A DNA stretch of 64,000 nt from Gigantopelta aegis (GCF_016097555.1 NC_054704.1:72655827-72719826), one strand, 5' to 3'. Counted from the stretch's first letter, positions 1 to 11,661 are shown. A program made the numbers and translations. Notes: generated by a model from the letters alone, not told the origin.

Positions 1-6
1 TTTAAC

Positions 7-290
7 GTTTGTTTTGTTTAACAACACCACTAGAGCACATTGATTTATTAATAATTGGCTATTGGATGTCAAATATTTAGTAATTATGATGTATAGTCTT
101 AGCGAAGAAACCCGCTACATTTTTCCATTAATAGCAAGGAATCGTTTATATGCACCATCCTTTGATTATACCAGTCATGGTACACTGGCTAGAATGAAAA
201 ATAGCCCAATGGACCCACCAACAGGAGTCGATCCTCGACCAACTGTGCATCAGGTGTGCACTTTACCACTGAGCTACGTCTCGCCCACCC
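7..290 (-). mobile_element. tRNA-derived SINE, type A head / A tail
   Basis: On the minus strand it has the tRNA-like head (tagctcagtggtaaag as A box, a degenerate ggatcgatccc-like B box), the shared central domain ending atataaaagatccc, and the A tail (gacatccaatagccgat, then ctctagtggtgttgttaaac). Diverged, with a shortened central domain. Confidence 0.8.
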
Positions 291-377
291 GTGTTTAAAA
301 GGTCACGTTTTAGATTTGAAACTTGTCCAATTTTGACAGGATTCCAGTTTATACAGATACAGTATAGACAGGTTTCA

Positions 378-433
<56 letters not shown>

Positions 434-540
434 ATATATACACATACATATATATAGTGGACTCACTCACTTCGTACCATCAAAATAGTCCGGTTTACAT
501 AGAAGACCGGTTTAGACAGAGTTCATCCAGAGTTATGGTT
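291..540. repeat. TG/TA microsatellite inside a dispersed ccggtttagacag-type repeat
   Basis: A (TG)n(TA)n tract occupies about 380-456. Its flanks (atagacaggtttcactg; ccggtttagacagagttc) recur at 1560-1700 (ccggtttagacagtccactg) and 60965-61042 (cttagacaggtttcactg). This is a dispersed repeat of unknown class that often carries a TA microsatellite. Confidence 0.5.
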
Positions 541-657
541 CTTGAATGATCGACAACTCGCAATCAACAATGACATTTGAACCCATGGATGGTTGGGAAA
601 CGCAGTCATACAAGCCAGACTTGCAAATCGATTATTTCACAGACATAAAAAATATAC

Positions 658-814
658 TTAAAGGGACATTCAGAGACTTTTTAACGATTGTAATTTTTTT
701 CTGCATAAAATATTAGTGGCAGAACTTTAAACGTGTTTCTGGTCGTTCTAATATTTGTACTAGGTTAAATTTCATTTTATTTCCTAAAACATTATTTATT
801 CGTACATACGAATT
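658..814 (+). mobile_element. TTAA-flanked MITE, family 1, half copy
   Basis: Starts ttaaagggacatt and runs to the palindromic centre cgtacatacgaatt. It matches one arm of the fuller copies at 1112-1498 and 56892-57271, with a deletion near the terminus. The second arm is absent. Confidence 0.6.
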
Positions 815-934
815 AAAATTTTTGTGCTAAATCTTTCTGTTTTGACTGGATTTGAATCAAATTCTTGTATTAATTTGACTTTAGTTTCTAACGAAAGTTC
901 GATACGTTGCCGTTTTTGGGGTTGCTCCACCATT
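815..934 (-). pseudogene. Relic of a CENP-B/Tigger-like (pogo) transposase N-terminus
   Basis: On the minus strand an open stretch starting MVEQPQKRQR continues IELSLETKVKLIQEF. This pattern of a basic start followed by LSLExKxKLIxE is typical of the CENP-B N-terminal helix-turn-helix of pogo/Tigger transposases. Only about 35 codons remain before the frame enters the neighbouring MITE arm. No catalytic domain is present. The call rests on pattern memory. Confidence 0.4.
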
Positions 935-1111
935 ATAAATAAAATAAGACAACACAAAATACACACACACACACACACACTAATATTAATCCAATTGATC
1001 TAACGGCCTATCGCAATAAGAGTAAACTTCACATGAGTGCGATTACATTTTGTATTTGATCTTGTGACGACGTCCTGTTTACTTGGCAATTGACTATCAT
1101 TGTTCAACTAA

Positions 1112-1498
1112 TTAAAGGGACATTCCTGAGTTTGCTGCATTGTAAGATGTTTTCGAAAAATAAAATATTTCGACGATTAAACTTACATATTAAATATATT
1201 TTCTTGTTTAGAATATCAGTGTCTGTATATTCAGTGTGTTTCTGGTCGTCTTAATATTTGTAGGAAGCCCAAACTGGATGTTGTCTTCAAATAATTTCGT
1301 ACGTACGAAATTTTTTATTTTAAGAAATAAAATTAAATTTAACCTGGTACAAATAGTAGAACGATCAGAAACATGTTTAATATACAGCCACTAATATTTT
1401 AGGCAGAACATTATATTTGATATGTAATTACAGTCGTTAAAAAGTCTTTGTTAGTCGATAACATCTTAAAGAGTGCAGAAAACTCAGGAATGTCCCAA
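1112..1498 (+). mobile_element. TTAA-flanked MITE, family 1, near-full copy
   Basis: The left end ttaaagggacattcctgag is answered by the inverted right end ctcaggaatgtccc. The interior is largely an imperfect palindrome centred on cgtacgtacga near 1303. About 385 bp, non-coding. Family members: 658-814, 56892-57271 and a decayed relative near 51655-51945. Confidence 0.75.
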
Positions 1499-1694
1499 TC
1501 TGGAATAGAGAGAGGTAATTAATACATGAATGGTTCTTTTGTTCTTGATTTTTGATCCGAAGTCCGGAGTAGACAGATTTACGGATTAGGCAGAGATTTA
1601 TACCTAAGAGATAAATGGTAGCTGGACAGGGCTTTAGAAATGGACCGGTTTACGCAGAGATCAGGATTACACAGAATCCGGTTTAGACAGTCCA

Positions 1695-1721
1695 CTGTAT
1701 GTATGTATGTGTGTGTGTGCA

Positions 1722-1806
<85 letters not shown>
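1695..1806. repeat. (TG)n/(TA)n microsatellite
   Basis: A run of gtatgtatgtgtgtg is followed by about 70 bp of pure TA. The open frames across it are artefacts of the repeat. Confidence 0.95.
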
Positions 1807-1812
<6 letters not shown>

Positions 1813-1905
1813 TGATAGAAAGAAATAAGGGAGCACATGGTATCTAAGATCAAATTTAACTCGCTATTAAAGTAGTTATGTCTGTGTACAATACAGAGAT
1901 GTAAT

Positions 1906-3838
1906 GTGGGACTGAATGTCAGTACTGTGGGTATGTCTACCAGTCACACAGATAACTTCCTTCTACTCTGGGTGGTGGGTGTGGGACTGAATGTCAGTAC
2001 TGTGGGTATGTCCACCAGTAACACAGTTAACTTCCTTGTACTGTGGGTGGTGGCTGTGGGACTGATTGCCAGTACTGTGGGTAGGTCTACCAGTAACACA
2101 GTTAACTTCCTTGTACTCTGGGTGGTGGCTGTGGGACTGAATGTCAGTACTGTGGGTTGGCCACCAGTAACACAGTTAACTTCCTTGTACTCTGGGTGGT
2201 GGCTGTGGGACTGACTGTCAGTACTGTGGGTAGGTCTACCAGTAACACAGTTAACTTCCTTGTACTATGGGTGGTGGCTGTGGGACTGACTGTCAGTACT
2301 GTGGGTATGTCCACCAGTAACACAGTTAACTTCCTTGTACTCTGGGTGGTGGCTGTGGGACTGACTGTCAGTACTGTGGGTATGTCCACCAGTAACACAG
2401 TTAACTTCCTTGTACTCTGGGTGGTGGCTGTGGGACTGAATGTCAGTACTGTGGGTTGGCCACCAGTAACACAGTTAACTTCCTTGTACTCTGGGTGGTG
2501 GCTGTGGGACTGACTGTCAGTACTGTGGGTATGTCCACCAGTAACACAGTTAACTTCCTTGTACTCTGGGTGGTGGCTGTGGGACTGACTGTCAGTACTG
2601 TGGGTATGTCCACCAGTAACACAGTTAACTTCCTTGTACTCTGGGTGGTGGCTGTGGGACTGACTGTCAGTACTGTGGGTATGTCCACCAGTAACACAGT
2701 TAACTTCCTTGTACTCTGGGTGGTGGCTGTGGGACTGACTGTCAGTACTGTGGGTAGGTCTACCAGTAACACAGTTAACTTCCTTGTACTATGGGTGGTG
2801 GCTGTGGGACTGACTGTCAGTACTGTGGGTATGTCCACCAGTAACACAGTTAACTTCCTTGTACTCTGGGTGGTGGCTGTGGGACTGACTGTCAGTACTG
2901 TGGGTATGTCCACCAGTAACACAGTTAACTTCCTTGTACTCTGGGTGGTGGCTGTGGGACTGAATGTCAGTACTGTGGGTTGGCCACCAGTAACACAGTT
3001 AACTTCCTTGTACTCTGGGTGGTGGCTGTGGGACTGACTGTCAGTACTGTGGGTAGGTCCACCAGTAACACAGTTAACTTCCTTGTACTCTGGGTGGTGG
3101 CTGTGGGACTGAATGTCAGTACTGTGGGTATGTCCACCAGTAACACAGTTAACTTCCTTGTACTCTGGGTGGTGGCTGTGGGACTGACTGTCAGTACTGT
3201 GGGTATGTCTACCAGTAACACAGTTAACTTCCTTGTACTCTGTGGTGGCTGTGGCTGACTGTCAGTACTGTGGGTATGTCCACCAGTAACACAGTCAACT
3301 TCCTTGTACTGTGGGGCTGTGGGACTGACCAGTACTGTGGGTATGTCAGTAGCACAGTTAACTTGTACTCTGGGTGGTGGCTGTGGGACTGAATGTCAGT
3401 ACTGTGGGTATGTCTATCAGTAGCACAGTTAACTTGTACTCTGGGTGGTGGCTGTGGGACTGAATGTCAGTACTGTGGGTATGTCTATCAGTAGCACAGT
3501 TAACTTGTACTCTGGGTGGTGGCTGTGGGACTGAATGTCAGTACTGTGGGTATGTCTATCAGTAGCACAGTTAACTTGTACTCTGGGTGGTGGCTGTGGG
3601 ACTGAATGTCAGTACTGTGGGTATGTCTACCAGTAACACAGTTATCTTCCTTGTACTCTGGGTGGTGGCTGTGGGACTGAATGTCAGTACTGTGGGTATG
3701 TCTACCAGTAACACAGTTAACTTCCTTGTACTGTGGGTGGTGGCTGTGGGACTGAATGTCAGTACTGTGGGTATATGTCTACCAGTAACACAGTTAACTT
3801 CCTTGTACTCTGGGTGGTGGCTTTGGTTGCAGTCAGTA
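1906..3838 (+). repeat. 75-bp minisatellite array
   Basis: About 26 tandem units of 75 bp, containing gtcagtactgtgggta, cagtaacacagttaact and tgggtggtggctgtggga. Because 75 is a multiple of three and the unit lacks stops in several frames, long open frames of a 25-residue hydrophobic repeat appear on both strands. 74-bp variants carrying ggttggccacc break the frame about every 4 to 7 units (near 2155, 2455, 2979). Towards the 3' end a 71-bp variant (tgtctatcagtagcac) repeats exactly at 3411, 3482 and 3553. I do not regard it as coding. Confidence 0.95.
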
Positions 3839-3839
3839 T

Positions 3840-4463
3840 TATCTGGTACTATTTGTGTGTTCCTTTATTTATTTCCATCAGTATATATACGGATGGAAAA
3901 AAATAAGAAATGACTCACAATGGTATAAAGAGACAAAAAGTCTCATCCAGGAAGTCGACTCTTAGCACGAACATTCAGTCGCACCTTACATCTTTGTGCT
4001 TATCTAGGCAGTATGATAATAAAAGTGAATTGAATTTGGGCCTATAAAAATGTGGGTTTTTTTTTTTTTTTTAAGTGCAGTATTTAGCTGTGTTAAGTCC
4101 ACAATAACCTACCTTACCTCTTAAATTACATCAAAGTATGTTTATCTGCATTCTACCATGGCTAGATGAGAGTGAACATGTGGGGCATCTCTGCTAGTCT
4201 GTAATGGAGATATAAAGATTGAAATGCCAAGGTCAGTGCATGTTAATAATAAATAATTAAGTAGGAAATATTCTGTCATTTCTTTTATATTTGTCGGACA
4301 AAAATTTCAATTATATGCTACTAATCAAAGTAATATAAAGGTACAGGCTACATTTATATTTGATTTCTTGCCATTTCTGTCTTTTTTATGAACAATTTGC
4401 GCTTGGTGTCAAATATGTCCTAAACATACCGATGTCATATATAAGGTTTTATCTCTAAGAGAA
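3840..4463. other. Unique AT-rich spacer
   Basis: No gene or recognisable element. A poly-T run lies near 4054-4071. The motif ggatggaaaaaaataag at 3890 resembles similar strings at 1811 and 63870 and may be a decayed transposon end. Confidence 0.5.
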
Positions 4464-4665
4464 TGGCGGCTGTTACCAAGTGGTAAAGTGCTTGTTTGAT
4501 GCACAGTCAGTCTAGGATCGATCCCCATTGGTGAGCTCATTTGGCTATTTCTCATTCTAGACAGTGCACCATGACTTAAAATTACCAAATGTCTGACATC
4601 CAATAGCCGATAATTAATAAATCAGTGTGCTCTAGTGGTGTTGTTAAACAAAAAGAAAATAATTT
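4464..4665 (+). mobile_element. SINE, A head / A tail, central domain deleted
   Basis: Head (ccaagtggtaaagtgc, ggatcgatcccc) and tail (ctctagtggtgttgttaaac) are present, but the sequence jumps from gcaccatgac directly to aaaattaccaaatg, so the central domain is missing. Confidence 0.75.
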
Positions 4666-4887
4666 TTTTATCTGGCAATGATGCTTATTTGTAAACACCT
4701 GTTCATATTCCTGTATGAATATGGCAGCCTAATGAAATCAAAGGTTTTTATCATGAATTTAACACCTTTAATTTAATGTATTTGGCTAATCAGAATCTAG
4801 TACTAGTATTTTTAAAGTCACTGTACACAATGTGTTGTTATCTATATCAGGACTCACATTGGGAATCATTTTGTTTCATTGAATGTT

Positions 4888-4966
4888 CAGATGACTTCTT
4901 CCTTTCAAGGGGGCAAGTCATAGCCCAGTGGTAAAGCGCTCGTTTGATGCGTGGTCAGTTTGGGAT
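4888..4966 (+). repeat. SINE head fragment plus flank, bracketed by a 28-bp direct repeat
   Basis: The stretch gatgacttcttcctttcaag plus an A-type head (agcccagtggtaaagcgctc) matches 7388-7465, including non-SINE flank. The surrounding string atcattttgtttcattgaat occurs on both sides (4864 and 4964). About 200 bp of AT-rich unique sequence follows. Confidence 0.55.
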
Positions 4967-5176
4967 CATTTTGTTTCATTGAATGTTCAGATATGTAGAG
5001 TATTTCTTTGAAATATGATACAAAATAGCTAATATTAAAAAAATATATATATTAGCCAAATACTAAATGTTATAGCAACTTTGTATAAAAATTATCAGTT
5101 GACTAAAGGAAGGCTTAGCACTGCTATGTGTACATGCTACCATTGGTAATACCATGTCAGTATTTTATTGTAAAGT

Positions 5177-5360
5177 AAAGTTTGTTTTGTTTAACAACAC
5201 CACTAGAGCACATTGATTTATTATTTATTAATCATCAGCCATTGGATGTCAAACATTTGGTAATTTCAACATATAGTCATAGAGAGGAAACCCACTACAT
5301 TTTTCCATTAATAGTAGCAAGTGATCTTTTATATGCACTATCCCACAGACAGGATTATAC
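5177..5360 (-). mobile_element. SINE type A tail and central part, disrupted by satellite expansion
   Basis: Reading the plus strand, the A tail (gtttaacaacaccactagag) is followed by the central domain up to cccacagacaggattatac. At that point the 80-bp satellite begins, and the SINE head never reappears after the array. Confidence 0.8.
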
Positions 5361-6480
5361 ACATAGCACAGCCTTTGATATACCAGTCGTGGCGCAGTGG
5401 ATGGAGCGATAGTTATGGTAACATGTACAGGGGTTACTACACATAGCACAGCCTTTGATATACCAGTCGTGGCGCAGTGGATGGAGCGATAGTTATGGTA
5501 ACATGTACAGGGGTTACTACACATAGCACAGCCTTTGATATACCAGTCGTGGCGCAGTGGATGGAGCGATAGTTATGGTAACATGTACAGGGGTTACTAC
5601 ACATAGCACAGCCTTTGATATACCAGTCGTGGCGCAGTGGATGGAGCGATAGTTATGGTAACATGTACAGGGGTTACTACACATAGCACAGCCTTTGATA
5701 TACCAGTCGTGGCGCAGTGGATGGAGCGATAGTTATGGTAACATGTACAGGGGTTACTACACATAGCACAGCCTTTGATATACCAGTCGTGGCGCAGTGG
5801 ATGGAGCGATAGTTATGGTAACATGTACAGGGGTTACTACACATAGCACAGCCTTTGATATACCAGTCGTGGCGCAGTGGATGGAGCGATAGTTATGGTA
5901 ACATGTACAGGGGTTACTACACATAGCACAGCCTTTGATATACCAGTCGTGGCGCAGTGGATGGAGCGATAGTTATGGTAACATGTACAGGGGTTACTAC
6001 ACATAGCACAGCCTTTGATATACCAGTCGTGGCGCAGTGGATGGAGCGATAGTTATGGTAACATGTACAGGGGTTACTACACATAGCACAGCCTTTGATA
6101 TACCAGTCGTGGCACAGTGGATGGAGCGATAGTTATGGTAACATGTAGAGGGGTTACTACACATAGCACAGCCTTTGATATACCAGTCGTGGCGCAGTGG
6201 ATGGAGCGATAGTTATGGTAACATGTACAGGGGTTACTACACATAGCACAGCCTTTGATATACCAGTCGCGGCGCAGTGGATGGAGCGATAGTTATGGTA
6301 ACATGTACAGGGGTTACTACACATAGCACAGCCTTTGATATACCAGTCGCGGTGCAGTGGATGGAGCGATAGTTATGGTAACATGTACAGGGGTTACTAC
6401 ACATAGCACAGCCTTTGATATACCAGTCGTGGTGCACTGGATGGAGCGGTAATTATGGTAACATGCACAGGGGTTGCCTC
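5361..6480. repeat. 80-bp satellite array, 14 units, partly SINE-derived
   Basis: Exactly 80-bp spacing (acatagcaca at 5361, 5441, 5521 and onward to 6401). About 48 bp of each unit (acatagcacagcctttgata, then ataccagtcgtggcgcagtg) is SINE type A sequence; the other 32 bp (agttatggtaacatgtacag, then gggttactac) is unrelated. Units are nearly identical, so the expansion or homogenisation is recent. The last unit carries more changes. Confidence 0.95.
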
Positions 6481-6643
6481 ACGCTTGGCTTAATATTGTC
6501 AATGCCTGCAATCCTTTCATTTTAGCCTGACTAGTTTTCCCATGATTCACTGTCAGAGGAGGAAGTTAGGTAACTCATTCAGTCAAGAGTCCAAGTGCAA
6601 TATTTTTAACAAGCTCATATACCACTAGCGTTTCGTGCATGTC

Positions 6644-6692
6644 TGTCCTGGGTCCCGTCACTGGATAGCCAGTGACCCGACCCGGGACAGAA
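6644..6692. repeat. Short palindrome (about 22-bp arms, 4-bp loop)
   Basis: ctgtcctgggtcccgtcact is mirrored by agtgacccgacccgggacag around the loop atag, with about two mismatches. It could form a cruciform or be a collapsed inverted-repeat element end. No poly-T or gene context suggests a terminator. Confidence 0.6.
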
Positions 6693-6837
6693 ATTCAGTC
6701 AAGAAAGATAATTACATAGCAGGCTTTGTGTTTCTGAATACAGTGTAATATTAAAGGTACTTGTTGCTCTAACACTGTAAAGTATTTCTGGCCCTGTTAT
6801 TATAAAACTTAGTCCAGGCTAAGGCTTCTCTACTGGC

Positions 6838-7065
6838 TTCAGAGGTACAGTGGTTAAACCATGGGACCAAGGCTGGTAGGTACTGGCTCCCACCTGGAGC
6901 AAATTTGACCACTCAATGGCTAGGTACATGTATAAGGCCACTTCACTGACTTCTCGCTCACCAATGACCAACAACTAACAACTACCCAGTTATCCTGGAC
7001 AGAGCTGAGGTGTATGCCCAGAACTGCATGCTTAAACCTTAATTGGATATAAGCATGAAAATAAG
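6838..7065 (+). mobile_element. SINE family C (diverged)
   Basis: Diverged tRNA-like head (cagtggttaaaccatggg) followed by the C body: aggccacttcactgac, tcctggacagagctgaggtg, cttaattggatataagcatg. Confidence 0.7.
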
Positions 7066-7097
7066 CAAACAACAAACACTTGGCTTCCTCGGGAATA

Positions 7098-7330
7098 GGC
7101 TTATAGCTCAGGGATCGATAGCTATATAAGCCTGAGGTGCAGTGGGTTGCAGGATCAGTTCCTGTCAGTGGACTAGAGTTATTCCTCATCCCAAGCAGTG
7201 ACCCACAACTGGTACATCAAAGTCTGTAGTATGTAATCTTCTGTCTATGGGGAAAGTGCATACAAAAGATCCCTTACTGCTTTTTCGGTAGAACTAGTCT
7301 TTATGTGGAGGCATTGAGTTTCTTTCTTTT
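7098..7330 (+). mobile_element. SINE with diverged head and the shared central domain
   Basis: The central domain (actggtacatcaaag, atcttctgtctatgggg, acaaaagatcccttact) is clear. The head is too decayed to type. The end (attgagtttctttct) loosely resembles the B tail. Confidence 0.5.
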
Positions 7331-7414
7331 TCGTTCACAATCAATTGTGAAAATAACCACATACACCAAACAGACATAGTTAAAATGTGTTCAGATGACT
7401 TCTTCCTTTCAAGG

Positions 7415-7714
7415 GGGCAAGACATAGCACAGTGGTAAAGCACTGATGCTTGATGCGCGGTCGGTTTGGGATCGATCCCTGTCAGTGGGCCCTTTGGGCT
7501 ATTTCTCGCTCCATCCAGTGCACCACGACTGGTACATCAAAGGCCATGGTATGTGCTATCCTGTCTATGGGATGGTACATGTAAAAGATCCCTTGTGGCT
7601 AATTGAAGAGAGTAGCCCATGAAGTGGTGACAGCGGGTTTCATCAATATATGTGTGGTCCTTAACCATAAATAAAATGTGTTGAGTGCGTGGTTAAAATA
7701 AACCCTTTCCTTCG
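7415..7714 (+). mobile_element. Chimeric SINE, A head / B tail, with 15-bp target duplication
   Basis: The A-type head (agcacagtggtaaagcac, ggatcgatccct) is joined through the central domain to the B tail (gtggtccttaaccataaa, aaaatgtgttgagtgcg). The direct repeat ttcttcctttcaagg lies on both sides (7400-7414 and 7715-7729), fixing the insertion boundaries. Confidence 0.85.
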
Positions 7715-7972
7715 TTCTTCCTTTCAAGGAGAAAGGTGAGAAGGTTGATAAAGATAGGTGAAGTGAACTTTTAATGGTAATTTTGTAGTGTTTCATTATG
7801 TTCTGCATTCAATCAGAAAGGTTCTGCAGTATTCACTCTGTTCAAATTGTAATATTTCATTATCAAATATTCATTATCAAATAATTTTATACTTCCTGTA
7901 TAAAATTTAAGCAAAACAATTGAATACGTTCAATAAAAACACAATGATTAATGTGTCATTGTTATGTTAAAA

Positions 7973-8361
7973 CCGGCGTCGTGGTTAGGCCATCGGTCTA
8001 CAGGCTGGTAGGTACTGGGTCCGGATCCCAGTACTGTCGAGGCATGGGATTTTTAATCCAGATACCGACTCCATACCCTGAGTGAGTGCTCCGCAAGGCT
8101 CAATGGGTAGGTGTAAACCACTTGCACCGACCAGTGATCCATAACTGGTTCAACAAACGTCATGGTTTGTGCTATCCTGCCTGTGGGAAGTGCAAATAAA
8201 AGATCCCTTGCTGCTAATCGGAAGAGTAGCCCATGTAGTGGCGACAGCGGGTTTCCTCTCAAAATCTGTGTGGTCCTTAACCATATGTCTGACGCCATAT
8301 AACCATAAATAAAATGTGTTGAGTGCGTCGTTAAATAAAACATTTCTTTCTTTCTTTCATT
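7973..8361 (+). mobile_element. SINE type B head / B tail
   Basis: Head ccggcgtcgtggttaggcc with the B-box-like ggtccggatcccag, body ggcatgggatttttaatcc, central domain ataaaagatcccttgctgc, tail gtgttgagtgcgtcgttaaa and a (tttc)n end. It is bracketed by a direct repeat of about 160 bp (7814-7972 and 8362-8524), far too long to be a target duplication. Confidence 0.88.
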
Positions 8362-8666
8362 CAGAAAGGTTCTGCATTATTCACTCTGTTCAAATTGTAA
8401 TATTTCATTATCAAATAAATATTCATTATCAAATGATTTTATACTTCCTGTATAAAATTTAAGCAAAACAATTGAATATGTTCAATAAAAACACAATGAT
8501 TAATGTGTCATTGTTATGTTAAAATGAAAATAATAATAAAACATTTCTGGCAAAGAACCAAAAAACACTCAACTTGTCAACTGCAAAATTGTTGTGATGT
8601 ACAGTCTTAATTATGCCAAAATAAAACAACAGATACGTGTTAGGAAAGCTACAACACTAAACACAA

Positions 8667-8862
8667 CCAACCCAGAGCGAGTTCTTAAGGGCTCAATGGG
8701 TAGGTGTAAGGCCACTACACCCTCTTCTCTCTCACTAACCACAAACAATTAACTAACCTCTGTCCTGGACAGACGGCCCAGATAGCTGAGGATAGTGCCC
8801 AGGACAGCGTGCTTGAACATTAATAGGATATAAGCATGAAAATAAGTTGAAATGAAATGACA
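8667..8862 (+). mobile_element. SINE family C, 5'-truncated
   Basis: Begins inside the body (ccagagcgagttcttaaggg) and ends cgtgcttgaacattaatagg, atataagcatgaaaataag. Confidence 0.8.
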
Positions 8863-9156
8863 CTAAACAAGTAGGTGTCTTGATGTCTGTTGTGTTATTT
8901 TGTTTTTGAAATCAGATTATATGTAGGTCCAAAATATTATAGCAACTTTGACTGCTAATAAACAAAAAGCGATTCATTTTGCCAGCTACTTGTAGGTTAT
9001 TAGTACCTGGCTTTTTTGTAATAACAATTTATCTTTTAAAGAATATATATTTATTATGTATATTCTTTTCAATATTGTTGACCAAAATTGTTAACAGTAA
9101 ATGGTTCAGTTCTATTGAAAGTGTGTGCTATAGTTCATTGGAATATATGAAATTTT

Positions 9157-9470
9157 TTTTTAGTTTAACGACACCACTAGAGCACATTGATTAATTAATC
9201 ATTGGCTATTGGATGTCAAACATTTAGTAAATCTGACAGTCATCAGAGGAAACCCACTACATTTTTTCTAATGCAGAAAGGGATCTTTTATATGCACTTT
9301 CCCACAGACAGAAAAGCACATAACACGACCTTTGACCAGTTGTAGTGCACTGGTTGGAACGAGGAAAAAAAAACCCCAGTCAGCTGAATGGATCCATCGA
9401 GGTGGTTTGATCCTGCGATGCAAGCACCTTAAGCGAGCACTCAACCGACTGAGTGAAATCTCGCCCTGGA
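9157..9470 (-). mobile_element. SINE with a third head type (E) and the A tail
   Basis: On the minus strand the head reads cactcagtcggttgagtgct, then gcatcgcaggatcaaacc, unlike heads A and B. It is followed by the shared central domain and the A tail (gtgctctagtggtgtcgtta). Confidence 0.75.
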
Positions 9471-10027
<557 letters not shown>

Positions 10028-10275
10028 ATGAGGAGGCATGATATAGGTCAGTTGGTAGAGCACTCGCCTGAGATACTTGGTGTTCTTGTTTTTGTATATT
10101 GAAAGTCATGGTATGTGCTGTCCTGTCTGGGAAAAGTGCATGTCAAAAACATCCTTGCTGCCTAATAGAAAAATATAGTGGGTATCCTCTGACTGTCACA
10201 TTGACCAAATATTTGACATTTTATGGCCTATGATTAATAAATCAATATCTTCTAATGGTGTTGTTAAGGATTTTT
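10028..10275 (+). mobile_element. SINE, E-like head / A tail
   Basis: Head gtcagttggtagagcactcg, central domain gtcatggtatgtgctgtcc, tail ctaatggtgttgttaagg. The region after the head is degraded. Confidence 0.65.
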
Positions 10276-10432
10276 TTTTTTTTATTATGGTTATGGACTC
10301 TGGTTTTAAGTGTATGATTCATTGGGGTGCTCCCATAAATAATCAATCTTTATAACTGAAGATAGGTGATAAAGAAGATATAAGTATACAAGTGTTGGGA
10401 ATAAAAAGTTCTCTATTTGCTCATGTTTTAAT

Positions 10433-10776
10433 TTAAAGGGACATACTCTAGTTTCAACCCGTGAAAATTAACACTAAGTTTAGTTAATCTACAAACCTGT
10501 AACACATCTGGATAAAGTTACAATTGAGTGAAACACAGTCTGTGACTTTGAAATGATGAAATACCCTCTGAAAATAGACTATAACTCGACTCCATAACTG
10601 TTACTTCTCAGACACACATGCATTTTTAAAAATATGAGAAATGCATTTTGTTATATTAAAAACACCAGGATGACCAAAAACACTTCGAATGTACGGAAAT
10701 TGATATCTAAACAATAAAATCTAAGTAAAGTATGATTTAAGTTATCAAAAATGGTTATAATAGTAAAAAATATGCC
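10433..10776 (-). mobile_element. TTAA-flanked MITE, family 2, truncated
   Basis: Inverted relative to the copy at 10987-11359. It starts ttaaagggacatactctag and shares the interior with that copy. The far end is missing where the A-tail SINE fragment begins at 10777. Confidence 0.7.
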
Positions 10777-10922
10777 TTGCTACTAATGAAAAATGTAGCA
10801 GGTTTCCTCTGTGAGACTATATATTAAAATTACCAAATGTTTCACATCCAATAACTGATGATTAATAAAAAAATATATAATAAGCAATGTGCTTTAGTGG
10901 TGTCGTTAAACAAAACAAACTT
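10777..10922 (+). mobile_element. SINE A-tail fragment
   Basis: Starts within the central domain (cttgctactaatgaaaaatg) and ends gctttagtggtgtcgttaaa. It abuts the truncated MITE, so one rearrangement probably removed both ends. Confidence 0.75.
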
Positions 10923-10986
10923 TTAACTTTCAATCTCTATCAGTTCAGTTGACTCGCAGATAGCCACAGACAGTATTAGCACTTAA

Positions 10987-11359
10987 TTAAAGGAACAGAC
11001 CCCAGTTTTTAAACATGAAAGCATATTTTTCACTATTAGAGCCATTTATGATCACTGAAATCAAACATTACTTATATTTTATTGCTTAGATTATCCAGTG
11101 TTTCTGGTCATCCTGATGTTTCTAATATCACAAAATGCATTTATCATATTTTTAAAAACGCATGTGCTTCTGAGAAGTAATGGTTATGGAGTCGCGTTTT
11201 AGTCTATTTTTAAGGGTATTTCTGTGTCACAGACTCGTGTTTCACTCTTGTATCTAAATTTGTTACAGGTTTAGTTACAAACTTAGTGTCCATTTTTACG
11301 GGTTGAAACTAGGTGAAAAATATACCTTAGTGTTTAAAAACTAGGGTCTGTCCCTTTAA
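10987..11359 (+). mobile_element. TTAA-flanked MITE, family 2, complete
   Basis: TTAA at 10987-10990 and at 11356-11359. Terminal inverted repeats of about 28 bp (aggaacagaccccagttttt versus the inverted agggacagaccctagttttt). No coding capacity. The TTAA targets suggest mobilisation by a piggyBac-type transposase (inference). Confidence 0.75.
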
Positions 11360-11661
11360 TAACAACACTCCTATAAATACATGTGCCCAAAATAGATTTG
11401 CTTCAACCTCTTTTGGATATGAGTATGTTCAGGATTGGTGGGCAGACAGATATGGACAGACAGAGACAGACAGACAGTAACTATTAAACTGATCCCTGTC
11501 TGCCTTGATTTGGACCTGTCTCAAGTATAGGCTGATGCCGGATGGAATGACAAGTGTACTTTGCAACATCTTGTTCTAAAAAAGGACATGAAAATAGTAC
11601 ATCTAGTTAAACCTATTGTTGAACAGCCATCTGGGCCCTATTCCACGAATAAAGAACCTTA

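Noticed and set aside
1906..3258. Long open frames of a 25-residue repeat on both strands
   Set aside because: They are a product of a 75-bp minisatellite without stops. Variants of 74 and 71 bp break the frames and there is no gene context.
5249..6437. Regular 80-bp array resembling a CRISPR
   Set aside because: The whole unit repeats with no variable spacers, the unit is SINE-derived and the genome is eukaryotic.
6644..6692. Hairpin as a transcription terminator
   Set aside because: No adjacent gene, no poly-T, and the genome is eukaryotic. Kept only as a palindrome.
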